From Cymodocea nodosa (lineage: Eukaryota; Streptophyta; Magnoliopsida; Alismatales; Cymodoceaceae), in contig CM072341.1 of assembly GCA_036874045.1 (NCBI GenBank), positions 8,878,501 to 8,942,500 of the forward strand: DNA of 64,000 bases, written 5' to 3'. A program made the translations under genes and the position numbers. Below are positions 12,400 to 23,189 of this stretch, in pieces; the first letter of the stretch is position 1; each line of letters opens with the position of its first letter. The notes below the pieces were generated by a model, which worked only from the letters and a program-made list of their open reading frames with translations, was not told the origin of the DNA and searched no databases.

Positions 12400-13938
12400 T
12401 GTTCAAGCTTTAATTTTGCCCAATTTTAATGAATTTTATAAGTAATTTTGCATGATATTATCTATCTATGGTGGATAAATGATATTAATTATGGGTAATA
12501 TAAGTCTTAAAATATAGTGCAATATAGAAATTTAATTAACAAGTGCATCCCCCATTGGATATAATTTTACATGGAACACATTGATTTATTTTGAATGTCC
12601 TATGTTAGCTAATGTCTCTTGGAGTTCAACTTCCATTAATTGTAGGTAACATACATATGAGAGGAGCTTAATGCAAAATAGCAAAGAAGATGTAAAGAAT
12701 CAAAAGTTGGTGGACTAAACTTTAAAGAAGAGGACATGCCAACACCCTATTGGCCCTCCTATATCTATGGCATCTTATTGGCTTGGTGATAAAACCAAGG
12801 TGCCACATCAAAGAGAGAGAAGACACAACAACATAAATACAAGGGGAGAGGAATTTCGGCCAACAACTTGGGGTGCTTCCAATGAGAGAATACCAAAGGA
12901 GAAGAAGCTTGTAGGTGAGGCTTGTGCTTCCAACGAGAGACCATCCATTAATGTTATTCACCATTCCAAGGGCTAAAGAGAAGACGTCCAAGCTTGGAGG
13001 TGAGGTTGCTGCCAAGTTCCATTGAATTCAAAGCTCTAGAGAAGAAGAGAAGAAGCTCCTAAGGTAGTGACAGCCCTTAGAGTTTATTATTTTCTTGTAT
13101 AGAAGGAAGAATTGATAAGAAATGGTGGTGAACATCTCAATTATATGTCTTCTTAGCTAGATAGAGTTCCAATGAATGTATATGAATGTTTAATTCTTCT
13201 TTTCAACTTCTAATTTGCATCCTCTATTCACATGTATTGTTGAGGCTGTTGGTGGGGCTTTCACATGAGTGAATGACACTCATCAATGGTGGCTTGGTGC
13301 ATTTGAGTAGAAGGTGTGAATTGAAAGAAGAAGAAAATAAGTGTTGATGTTCATTTGAATGAAGAACCTATCATTTATCTCTAGTTGTTAATTTTAATTT
13401 CAGTAGTTAATTGAGTTTGTTATATCTTATATTGATCACATTTTATCCAAATCAATCTCCAAAAAGAATTTCTAATGCAAGTAGTATATTATAGTTTAGC
13501 TAGATTAGCAAATAGCATAGTTGCATGCATTTAGTATAAATTAGAATAGAGTAGCATAGTCTATTGAACCTTCTTATTTTATTTTTTTTCCTCAATTTTT
13601 ATGCATTGATATCACTTCTGAAATCACATGGAATTTGTGTGGATTTTATACTTGAATGGCTTGATAGATTTACAAGTAAAGAAATTGATTCACATCACCA
13701 TTTTCCATTACACATTGCCTTGAAACTGCATGATTTGTGAGCTTGTGTTAATTTTGATTATTCTACATTCACATGTCATTAATTTACTGAAGTATACCTA
13801 AGAGCTTGAAGAACAAGTTGAGTAATAATTGATTAAATCATAAACACAATCCTTGTGGAAGAATGACCTGTATTTGCCATGTACACCAAAAGAACTGTGC
13901 ACTTGTAGTAAAGCTTGAGCTAAAAATATAGCTCAACA
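12400..13938 (+). repeat. Athila 5' LTR
   Basis: TGTTCAAGC to GCTCAACA, near-identical to 28346-29885 and homologous, inverted, to the solo LTR at 2100-3699. A weak TATA-like ATAAATAC lies at 12833. Open frames near 12722-13015 recur in the 3' LTR only because the LTR is duplicated. Confidence 0.93.
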
Positions 13939-13944
13939 AGTTTT

Positions 13945-13962
13945 TGGCGCCGTTGCCGGGGA
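13945..13962 (+). other. Athila primer binding site, tRNA-Asp
   Basis: TGGCGCCGTTGCCGGGGA begins six bases after the LTR. It is complementary to the 3' end of plant tRNA-Asp(GUC) with its CCA tail (CCCCGGCAACGGCGCCA), the usual Athila primer. All 18 positions pair. Confidence 0.9.
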
Positions 13963-14087
13963 TTGGCAATTTGGCTTAGTTTATTTTTACCATATTTGAA
14001 GTTCTTAGTTGGTTGTTTGACAAATTTTCATAAACATATCTTTCTTGTGCTTAGTTGTGAATTTTATTACTTAAATTTCTTGCAAGT

Positions 14088-17000
14088 ATGTCAAATTTTC
14101 ATCATGATGATCCTTTTAAGTTTATAAATGATTTTTTATCTGAAAGTGCTTATTCTTATTGCCATGTAAAAGGTCATGATGAAAGCATATGTACCAGCAA
14201 GTTATTTAATATAAAAATTCAACCAGTAGAAGAAACAACTCATGTTAGTGATGAATATGATGTCTTTCATGATGCTAGTGAATTTTCTTACGATTTTGAT
14301 ATGCATAAATCTCATATTCATGATGGAAATGATGTTCATGATTGCTCTCATATTAGTAGTAGTTCTATAGAAGAGTCCATGAGGAATATAGAGAGAATCA
14401 TAGAGTTAGGAGATAGTTATTATGTCACCACTAAGCTCCTACAACAAAAAGAAGATGTAATTGTCATAGATGATGAAGAAGACTCTAATGTAGATGAAAA
14501 TGTGAATTTAATCTTAAGATCTGGAAAAACCATAGAAAGAGACATATTAGAACATGAAAGTGAAGAAAACGTAGATGAAAAGGAAGAAAATATTTTGACA
14601 AGTGATGAACATAAAGATGTAGAACTAGAACATGAAGGAGTTGAACTTGAAAAATGTTCAATAGATGAAACTAATGAAGAATTAATTGAAGAAAACCCTG
14701 TTATAGACTTAGAAATGGATAAAAAGAAAGAAGAAACATCTGAAAATATGAACAACAAACCACCATTTCCTAGTCGACTTGACAACAACAAAGAAAATGA
14801 AGCTATAAGAACCATATTTGAGAAAATCAATGTTAATATACCTATGTTAGAATTAATTAGAAAAATTCCAGCATATGGGAGGGTGCTTAAAAACCTTTGT
14901 ACCAAGCATAGGAAGCCAAGAAAAAAATTAAGCAAGCAAGTTTATTTAACCAAGTTAAGTAGTTCAATGTTGCTTGATAGTTTAGCTAAAAAATTCATTG
15001 ATCCTAGTGTTCCTCTAATAACTTGCTTAATAGGGAATGTTTTAATTGAAAAAGCATTATTAGATCTTGGTGCAGGAGTTAACGTGATGCCAAAACACTT
15101 ATATGAACAATTGGGAATCACAGGAATTAAGAAAACAAGAACACTAATTAAACTAGCTGATAGATCATATAGGAGTCCCATGGGTATTGTAGAAGATGTC
15201 TTAATTCAAATTGAAGATTTTATATACCCAACCGACTTTATCATTTTAGAAACCAATGCACCAACTTGTGAACCAAATGAATCTACATTGATCCTAGGGA
15301 GACCATTCTTAGCAACTATTAATGCCCACATTAATTACAGAAATGGTAAAATGTCAATCTCCTTTAACAATAAGGTGATATCATTGAACATTTTTAAAAG
15401 AGATAGGACTATAAACCATCAAGTAGATGACAACATTAGTGTAAACATTTTTAAATTATTTGAAGAAGTCGAAAATAGTAGTAATGAGGAAGAACTTAGT
15501 GCTGAAATTTGCTTTCTAGACATTGAAGACAATCTAGAACATAAGGCATGTTTACAAGAGAATAGTGGTGAGCATGAAATGAATAATGACTTGATTTTAG
15601 AAGTTAAGGAAAGGACTAAATTAAAAGCACTTCCACAAAATTTGAAATATGCATTTATAGATAAGAAAAATGAATATCCTGTCATAATTGGAGAAAACTT
15701 AACCCCAAACCAAGAAGAAAAATTAATGAAGATATTAAGTAAAAACAAAGGAGCTCTTGGTTGGCAATTGAGTGATATTGTAGGAGTTAGTCCCACTATA
15801 GTTCAACATAGAATTATCCTAGAAGATGAGAACTATGCCTTTAGAGAACCTCAATGTAGATTAAATCCCCAAATGAGTGAGGTGGTAAAGAAGGAGATAG
15901 TTAAATGGCTTGACAATGGCATTATATACCCTATTAGTGATAGTAGGTTGGTAAGCCCTGTGCATGTAGTACCTAAGAAATCAGGCTTTACAGTAGTTGA
16001 AAATCAAGATCATGAGTTAGTGTCTACTAGAATAAAAACTAGTTGGAGGGTATGTATTGATTATCGTAAATTGAATTCAGCAACTCGTAAAGATCATTTC
16101 CCATTACCATTTTTTGATCAGATGCTAGAAAGGTTAGCTAGACATGAATTTTATTGTTTTTTTGATGGATACTCTAGGTACAACCAAATACCCATAATCT
16201 CTAAGGATCAAGAAAAGACTACTTTTACTTGTCCAAGCGAAACATATGCTTTTAGGCGTATGCCTTTCAGTTTATGTAATGCACCTGCAACATTTCAAAG
16301 ATGCATAGCAGGAATTTTTTATGATATGAATGAAAAAATTTTAGAAATTTTCATGGATGACTTTTCTGTTTTTGGCAAAATATTTGATATTTGTTTACAT
16401 CATTTAGATATGGGTTTGCAAAGATGTGTTGAAAAGAACTTTATTTTAAATTGGGAAAAGTGCCATTTCATGGTAAATGAAGGCATAGTTCTTGGGCATG
16501 TAATATCTAATAGAGGGATTGAGGTGGATAAGGCAAAAATTGACGTTATATCTCATTTGCAGCCACCTAAATCTGTTAAGGAGGTTAGAAGCTTTCTAGG
16601 GCATGCTGGTTTTTATCGTAGATTTATTCATGATTTTAGCAAGATAGCAAGACCTATAACTAATTTACTTGCAAAAGATTCTAAGTTTGTTTTTGATGAA
16701 CATTGTCTTGCTACCTTTAATCAACTTAAGCATGCATTAATATCTCCTCCTATAATCCATGCCCCAATATGGGATTATCCTTTTGAAATTATGTGTGATG
16801 CCTCCAATTATGCAGTAGGTGCAATCCTTGGGCAAATAATTGATAAGAAACATCATGTCATATGCTATGCTAGTAAAACTTTGAATAAAGCTCAAGTAAA
16901 TTATACTATCACAGAAAAAGAATTTCTTGCTGTTGTTTTTGCTCTAGATAAATTTAGACTATATTTAGTTTGCAATCAAGTTATTGTGCATATTGATCAT

Positions 17001-18512
17001 GCAGCCATTAAACATTTGATGAGTAAAAAAGATGCAAAACCAAGATTAATTCGTTGGGTTTTATTGTTGCAAGAATTCAACATAGAAATTAAAGATAAGG
17101 TTGGAAAAGAAAACTTAGTTGCTGATCACCTCTCTAGATTTGAAAATATTCTAGCATGCAATAATGTGATTAATGAAAAGTTTCCTGATGAGAGTTTATT
17201 TCTAGTTGGTAAGTTACCTTGGTTTGCAGACATTGCTAACTATCTTGCTACAAGGTTAATACCAACTGATTTATTTAAACCAGAAAGGAAAAGATTGAGG
17301 TACATGGCTAAACATTATGTTTGGATAGAACCTTATTTGTATAGAATGGGTTCTGATCAAATTTTAAGAAGATGTCTTCCTGAAGATGAAATTGCTAATG
17401 TCTTAAATTTTTGTCATAATCATGCTTATGGAGGTCATTTTAGCCATAAAAAAACTTCTTTGAAAATTCTTGAATGTGGATTTTATTGGCCTTCTCTAAT
17501 TAAAGACTCTAAAGATCATTGTAGACATTGTGATAGATGCCAAAGAATGGGAAAAATTTCCAAACAAAATATGATGCCTTTGAATCCTATCATTGAAGTT
17601 GAAATTTTTGATGTTTAGGGCATTGATTTCATGGGACCATTTCCCACTTCTTTTGGTTATTCTTATATTTTGTTGGCTGTTGATTATGTTTCTAAATGGA
17701 TTGAAGCTAACCCAACTAAGAGAAATGATGCTAAAGTTGTTGTTGATTTTCTTAGATCTAACATTTTTGCTAGATTTGGTATTCCAAGAGCTATAATTAG
17801 TGCTAATGGACCTCACTTTTGTAACCGAGCATTTCAAATGGCCTTGAGGAAGTATGGGGTTACTCACAAGTTAGCAACACCATATCATCCTCAAACAAGT
17901 GGGCAAGTTGAGGTATCCAATAGACAAATCAAGCACATGCTTGAAAAAGTAATCAAACCAAGTAAGAAGGATTGGGCAGAAAAGCTTAATGATGCACTTT
18001 GGGGTTATAGGACTACCCATAAAACTATATTGGGAATGTCACCATTTAGAGTAGTTTATGGGAAAGCATGCCATTTACCTATAGAAATAGAACATAAAGC
18101 AGAATGGGCTATTAGAACATTTAACATGTGCGTTGATGATGTAGAAAAAGTAAGAAAATATCAACTCAATGAGCTGGAAGAAATAAGAAGAGAGGCTTAT
18201 GAAAATGCAAAGATTGCAAAAGAACGAGCAAAAGCATTCCATGATAAGAAAATTTTGAGAAAGGACTTTCATGAGGGATAAGAAGTTTTATTATATAACC
18301 CTAGATTACATTTGTTCCCTGGAAAATTTAAGACTAAATGGACAGGACCATTCATCATTAAACATATATATAATCATGGAGCTATAGCTATAGAAAATTG
18401 TAAGACAGGATTTAAAACTGTAGTGAATGGTCAAAGACTTAAAGAATATTATCCTGGAAAAACCTACAATCATGGAGAGAGTGCTTTGTTGTTGGAACCC
18501 AATTATAATTAG
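14088..18512 (+). pseudogene. Athila pol: protease-RT-RNase H-integrase (two stops)
   Basis: One frame of 1475 codons with two internal stops. Residues 1-250 are acidic and low-complexity and contain a LILRSGKT motif that in relatives marks the gag/protease linker. Protease: ALLDLGAGVNVMP (about 325-337). RT: WRVCIDYRKLN (about 655) and FMDD in EIFMDDFSVFG (about 760). RNase H: EIMCDASNYAVGAILG (about 900). Integrase zinc finger H-H-C-C at about 1105-1150 (HNHAYGGHF...CRHCDRC). Integrase core: the first D (GIDFMGP) lies just after TAG 17616-17618, which replaces the Trp of WGIDFMGP. The second catalytic Asp is Ala (ISANGPHF, 17799-17822). Glu is kept (SGQVEVSNRQ). TAA 18279-18281 replaces a probable Gln before VLLYNPRLHLFPGK. 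The ORF starts about 125 bp after the primer site, leaving no room for gag upstream. Confidence 0.93.
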
Positions 18513-18821
18513 TTTTTATATGTATTTAGTTGTAGATGTAGTTTTTCTTTTCTTAATTCTTATTAATTTTTCATTCGATGTATTAGTGTGTTAGTAGTTA
18601 ACAATAAAATTGATTATTGCAAGTTCACGTCAAAATTTTATATGCTTATTATCATGCATCTATCCATGTTGTTTCATGTCATCTTGAGTTTATATGGTGA
18701 ACCATTCATGCTGAAATTTTATGATATATGATGGTACTTGTATACTTTGATGATATTTCACCATGTAAATAACTCTTGCATATACTCTTGAATTACATAA
18801 CTGATGTGAATGTCTTAGTGC
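18513..18821 (+). other. Noncoding spacer between pol and gag of the Athila element
   Basis: About 309 bp of AT-rich DNA with no ORF in the relevant frame. If gag at 18822 was ever expressed from the full-length RNA it would need a spliced message, internal initiation or an internal promoter. I see no recognisable signal. Confidence 0.6.
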
Positions 18822-20183
18822 ATGAAAAGTTGGGAGAGAGGCGCAGATAACAGGTTGATACGCATCAAGAATCAAAAAGAAACACACATTGCAGCAAACA
18901 ACAATGAGAGGAGGGTGGTGCTCAAAGACATGTTCTATCCTACACAGAGAAGTAGGATCACTTGCATTCAACTACGAGATGAGAATGGAGCACATTTTGA
19001 GTTGAAATCCCACTACATCAGCCAATTACCTAAGTTCATGGGACACGATGATGAGGATGCTTATGGCTTCCTTGAAGAATTTGAAGATGTATGCAATTTA
19101 ATGAAGATACAAAATCTGATAGATGATTCCATCCTATTGAGATTTGTTCCCTTCACCTTGAGAGATGGAGGAAGAAGGTGGCTTCAAAGTTTACCCCCCA
19201 ACTCTATTACTTCATGGAAACAATTTAGTGCCATCTTCTTGAAAAGATTCTATCCAATTGCCAAAACAAATGAGATGAGAAAGGTTATTAATTCTTGCTA
19301 TCAAATGCGAGAAGAATCATTTGCTAATTTCTTTAGCAGGTTCAATGAATTACTTGTGAGGTGTCCACATCATGGGATACCCTTGTGGAGACAATGCCAA
19401 ATCATGTATGATGGAATCCCTACATTAGTAAAGGGTTTGCTGGAATCCATGGTGCAAGGAGACTTTGCAGATCTTGAAAACACAATGGCATAGAACTTCT
19501 TGGGAGAGTTAGTGGCAAAGACATTAAGTTGGGAAAAATCCTCTCCAAGATCTGAAACAAGGCAAGAGAAGGGCATTCATTCCATAAATGCAACCACGGC
19601 CCTTGAAATGAAATATGGAAGCCTATTGAAAAGGGTTGAAGCAATAGAAGGAAAAGGAAAAGAACCACTCAAGTGCTTAGGATGTAATATGGTAGGCCAT
19701 ATTGTGAATGAATGTACTATGTTGGCTAACCCTTCTGTTGATGTTTAGGAAATATACACAAGGAACAATCAAAGGAAAGAAGTTTATGGCAACACCTACA
19801 ACCCATCTTGGAGGAACCACCCAAACTTTTCATGGAGAAACTCACATTTTCAAGATAATCAACATGGTGAATCCTCAAATTTTCAAGGCAATCAACCTAC
19901 ACAAAATACTATGGAATTGGCTAAGAAAAATGATCATTCAGTAGCAATAGAAGACATGGGAAAGAAGATAGACAGCTTGATAAAAGGCATGGAAGCATTT
20001 GCCATGAACAATGCTAAGTATCAGTTAATTGTGCATGCTAATGCACAATCAATCAACAAGATAGAGGCACAACTATCCCAAATATCAGCAAGACTTTGCG
20101 AGAGGGAGAAAGGAACCATTCCAAGCCAAGCTATAACAAATCCACGTGTCAACCAAGTGGAGACAACTTTAGGAGAAGAGTAA
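18822..20183 (+). pseudogene. Athila gag, located downstream of integrase (two stops)
   Basis: ATG at 18822 opens 454 codons in one frame with TAG at 19491-19493 (Trp in relatives) and TAG at 19746-19748 (probable Gln). The retrotransposon gag (capsid) domain is clear: VLKDMFYPTQRSRI, HYISQLPKFMGHDDEDAYGF, LEEFEDVC, LRFVPFTLRDGGRRWL, FLKRFYP, FNELLVRCPHHGIPLWRQ, then ETMA-type and LSWEKS motifs. A CX2CX4HX4C zinc knuckle (CLGCNMVGHIVNEC) follows at about 19675-19716. The tail has NTYNPSWRNHPNFSW and ends at NPRVNQVETT, the point where relatives run on to ITLRSGK and protease. That continuation is instead found at the start of pol, 4.7 kb upstream. The domain is complete, so this is displaced rather than truncated. 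Confidence 0.9.
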
Positions 20184-20574
20184 AGAGAAGCATCACTTGC
20201 AACCAAGAAGATAGCTAGAGTTAACCTTTTATCTCCACGACTTAGGCTTGGCTTATTTGATGAGAGACTTATTTTATTTCATGCTTGAGATGCTTAATTT
20301 TAAAGAACAGAATTTGATGATATATTTGAAAGTAGTTAGATGCATGATTTTCAAATACTTGAAGGGTGTAGAATGGGTTGAAAGACTTTATCATGATATC
20401 ATGTGTTTGTTTGACAAATTGATGTTCAACCATGTTTGGGTCTTACCAGCACTACACTAGAAAAACTTGGATTTATTACTTCTGTTTTTACTTAGTTAAT
20501 TTATCTTTATGCCTATTCTTTCTTTTAGAAGTAAACAAACAACCTTTAATATAATTTAGATATTAATTCCAATT
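20184..20574 (+). other. Athila internal noncoding sequence before the insert
   Basis: Unremarkable AT-rich sequence after the gag stop, up to the probable insertion point of the reverse element. CAATT at 20570-20574 is the candidate left target duplication. No gene supported. Confidence 0.5.
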
Positions 20575-20720
20575 TGTTCTTTAACTGCAAGTGCACAATG
20601 TCTATTGTATCAGTGTGCAAGTACAGGTCGATCCCACAGGGAATTGCTGACGAACTTGAGAACTATTCGTTTGTTAAAAATCAAATTTATATATTCAATA
20701 AGCTCTCCGTTGAATTACAG

Positions 20721-20819
20721 CTAACTCAACGGACTAAGTTCGTTGAGTTATGGATAACTCAACGGACTAAGTTCGTTGAGTTATGGATAACTCAACGGAC
20801 TAACCTCGTGAACTTAAGT
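20721..20819. repeat. 33-bp tandem repeat of hairpin-forming units
   Basis: Three units, two almost perfect. Each contains TAACTCAACG, a 9-base GACTAAGTT loop, and CGTTGAGTTA, so every unit is an inverted repeat with a 10-bp stem. The third unit decays. Similar half-sites lie at 21590-21630 and 22585-22750. Confidence 0.8.
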
Positions 20820-21145
20820 TAACTCCACGAGCCTGCCTATTCTTTTTAATACTGCTATTTACAAAGGAATTCGGCCAACCATTGGGCGATTCCACAGATT
20901 GTAAATAACATCAATTAAGCTCTTTAATGTTAGTTAACATTGGATTTATCATTGAGCAATACTAACATTCAGATAATTCAAATAGTAACCATTAAAATCT
21001 TTAAGTCTTTTGAACGAACCAATTTCAGTAAACTGTAAAACTAAAACAAACATAAAACAATCACAACACTAATAAAGATAACATTAATCACGATACAACA
21101 CAAACAATACAACACTCAAATACAACATACAAACATAGATAAATT

Positions 21146-21985
21146 ATTTTTGGTATTTTTGTTTTAATATGAACATGGAAATGGGCGAAAGGTGAAATGT
21201 AAAGTAATCTCACTTGACAGTAAATACTTCCGACACTACTTGCAACGCAATTACACCATTGAAAATTAAACCACTTACAATCCTGTCTCCTCTCCCTATA
21301 GAATCGTGAGTCCAGAATTGCAAGATGATCTCCTCTTCAGCATACAGGCATCAATCCTATCTCCATCGATCACACCCTTCTTCTTTTTTTCTTCTTTTCT
21401 TTTATATTTCTTAAGTAGTAATTACTTCTACTTGAATGATCGATTGGATTTCCTTCATTCATATCAACGGTGATGATTTTTTTTCCCTATGCAATTGAAT
21501 TCCTGCGTGATACGTGCAAATGTGGTTTTTCCTTCCAACTGTCCTGTTTCTGCAACTGCTACAGTGGCATATTAGAAAATATATAGTCCGTGGAGTTACA
21601 GATAACTCAACGGACTTTCTTCGTTGATTTAACTATAAAACACGTGCATAAATTTAACTATCCGATGCTCAGGTGCATTTCGGATACTTATAAACTTAAC
21701 TATCAGATGCTCAGATGCATTTCGGATACTTACAAATAACTCACTGATATATAACTTAAGTAAATCTACTAGATCTCAACATGTGTCAACAGTAGTTTAA
21801 TCATAAAATAACATTTCAGAGAGTTACAGGTCTAACTACCCGATGTTAAGATGCATTTCGGATAGTTACAGCTAACTCATCGATTCAGTAATAAACAAAT
21901 GTTTTTATAATAAGAATTTTACCACGTGCAAAAATAACAACTAAAGTTTATAACGCTAACCTAACGCGTTGCCTTAGTAATCAAC
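21146..21985 (-). repeat. Direct repeat, copy 1 (LTR-like, of the reverse insert)
   Basis: Nearly the same sequence as 25406-26503, from TTATTTTTGGTATTTTTG to the CTAACCTAACG(C/T)GTTGCC motif. Copy 1 lacks about 270 bp present in copy 2 (about 25617-25889). Contains CACGTG boxes and TTCGGATA motifs. Could be the remains of an LTR pair, but the flanks do not give a clean LTR boundary. Confidence 0.7.
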
Positions 21986-22369
21986 CTACAAATATACTTA
22001 GAATATATGTAAATTACATACAAAGTATATCATCATCATATAGGTGTTAATTATATTATCGTTTGTTCTTCTTTTCATCATCTGTCATCATGAATTTTCC
22101 AAAAAGATTTCTAAAAGAAATTTCAACAACATACGAATCAAAATACAATCTAATTCAATATGATTAAGACAAGTAGAATAAAGAATTGTATCTCCATTAA
22201 ACAACTTCAGAAGTTAATTACAGATTCATATTTCAGCAATTCTAGATAACAGAAAATATACTCGATTCATAAGATATCTGTATTTCACAAAACACTTATA
22301 TCTTTTCAGAACAATATATGTATTTTTTCTTTTTTCTTTTTTTTTTCTTTTTTTTTTCGTACTTTAAAA

Positions 22370-22560
22370 GTTAATTTGACAAGCTTGAATCATACAAGAG
22401 CTTTCTAATGTACCCATGTAATGAGCTTTCAGTCAACAATCCCAGATCTGATCAGGATCTTAGGTTGTCAGATTTTAAGAGTCCTTTTTCAGGTCAACAA
22501 TCCTTACATACCTATCTGCTCAAGTATAAAAGGCTCGTGATCAAACAAGTCAATAAACTC
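22370..22560 (-). repeat. Inverted copy of the SIRE pol-env spacer block
   Basis: Reverse complement of SIRE-A about 10985-11205: AGATCTGATCAGGATCTTAG, TCAACAATCCTTACATACC and CTCGTGATCAA all match. In SIRE-A this block precedes the envelope-like ORF. Here, read on the minus strand, it follows it. This indicates rearrangement. Confidence 0.75.
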
Positions 22561-23189
22561 TCAATTTTTTTTTTTTTTCAATCAACCTCGTTGAGTTACA
22601 GATTACTCAACGGAACACAGTCGATTACTGTTGCTAACTCCACGGACTAACTTCGTTGAGTTATAGATAACTCAACAGAGTGACCTTATATTATATTACT
22701 GACCTCGTGGAGTTACGGTTAACTCAACGAACTTACTTCGTTGACTTAACACTTAGCAACAACTAAGTTTTACTCTCGTAAGTGTTTCTATTCTGTTTTT
22801 TTATTATTTGCTCTGTCATTCTACTAACTGTAATAAAGTTAAATCTATCATTAATGCCTCATTTTGATTAAAATACATTTAAATCTAAACATTATATAAA
22901 TATTTAACTTGCAGGTCATTTTATGTTATGTAGAATTTATATTTTACCTTACAACATGCAGAAATTTTTAAGTAGTTATCCTGTCATTCAGCAAATTGTA
23001 AATCTGTTACATATTCATTCATAAAGTTCCACAAATTACTTAATTTTCAATAAATTCCATTCATTCTCACATCCAACACACGTATGAAAATTGCATCTGA
23101 AAAATTATCTTCAATAATATGAATCAATTACAATAAAAGTACATCATACAATTTCATACAATTTTACATAAGTAGACGAACAATACAAT

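Noticed and set aside
12722-13015. Open frame repeated at 28668-28961
   Set aside because: Both lie at the same place in the two Athila LTRs. Conservation is due to LTR duplication, and no protein family is recognisable.
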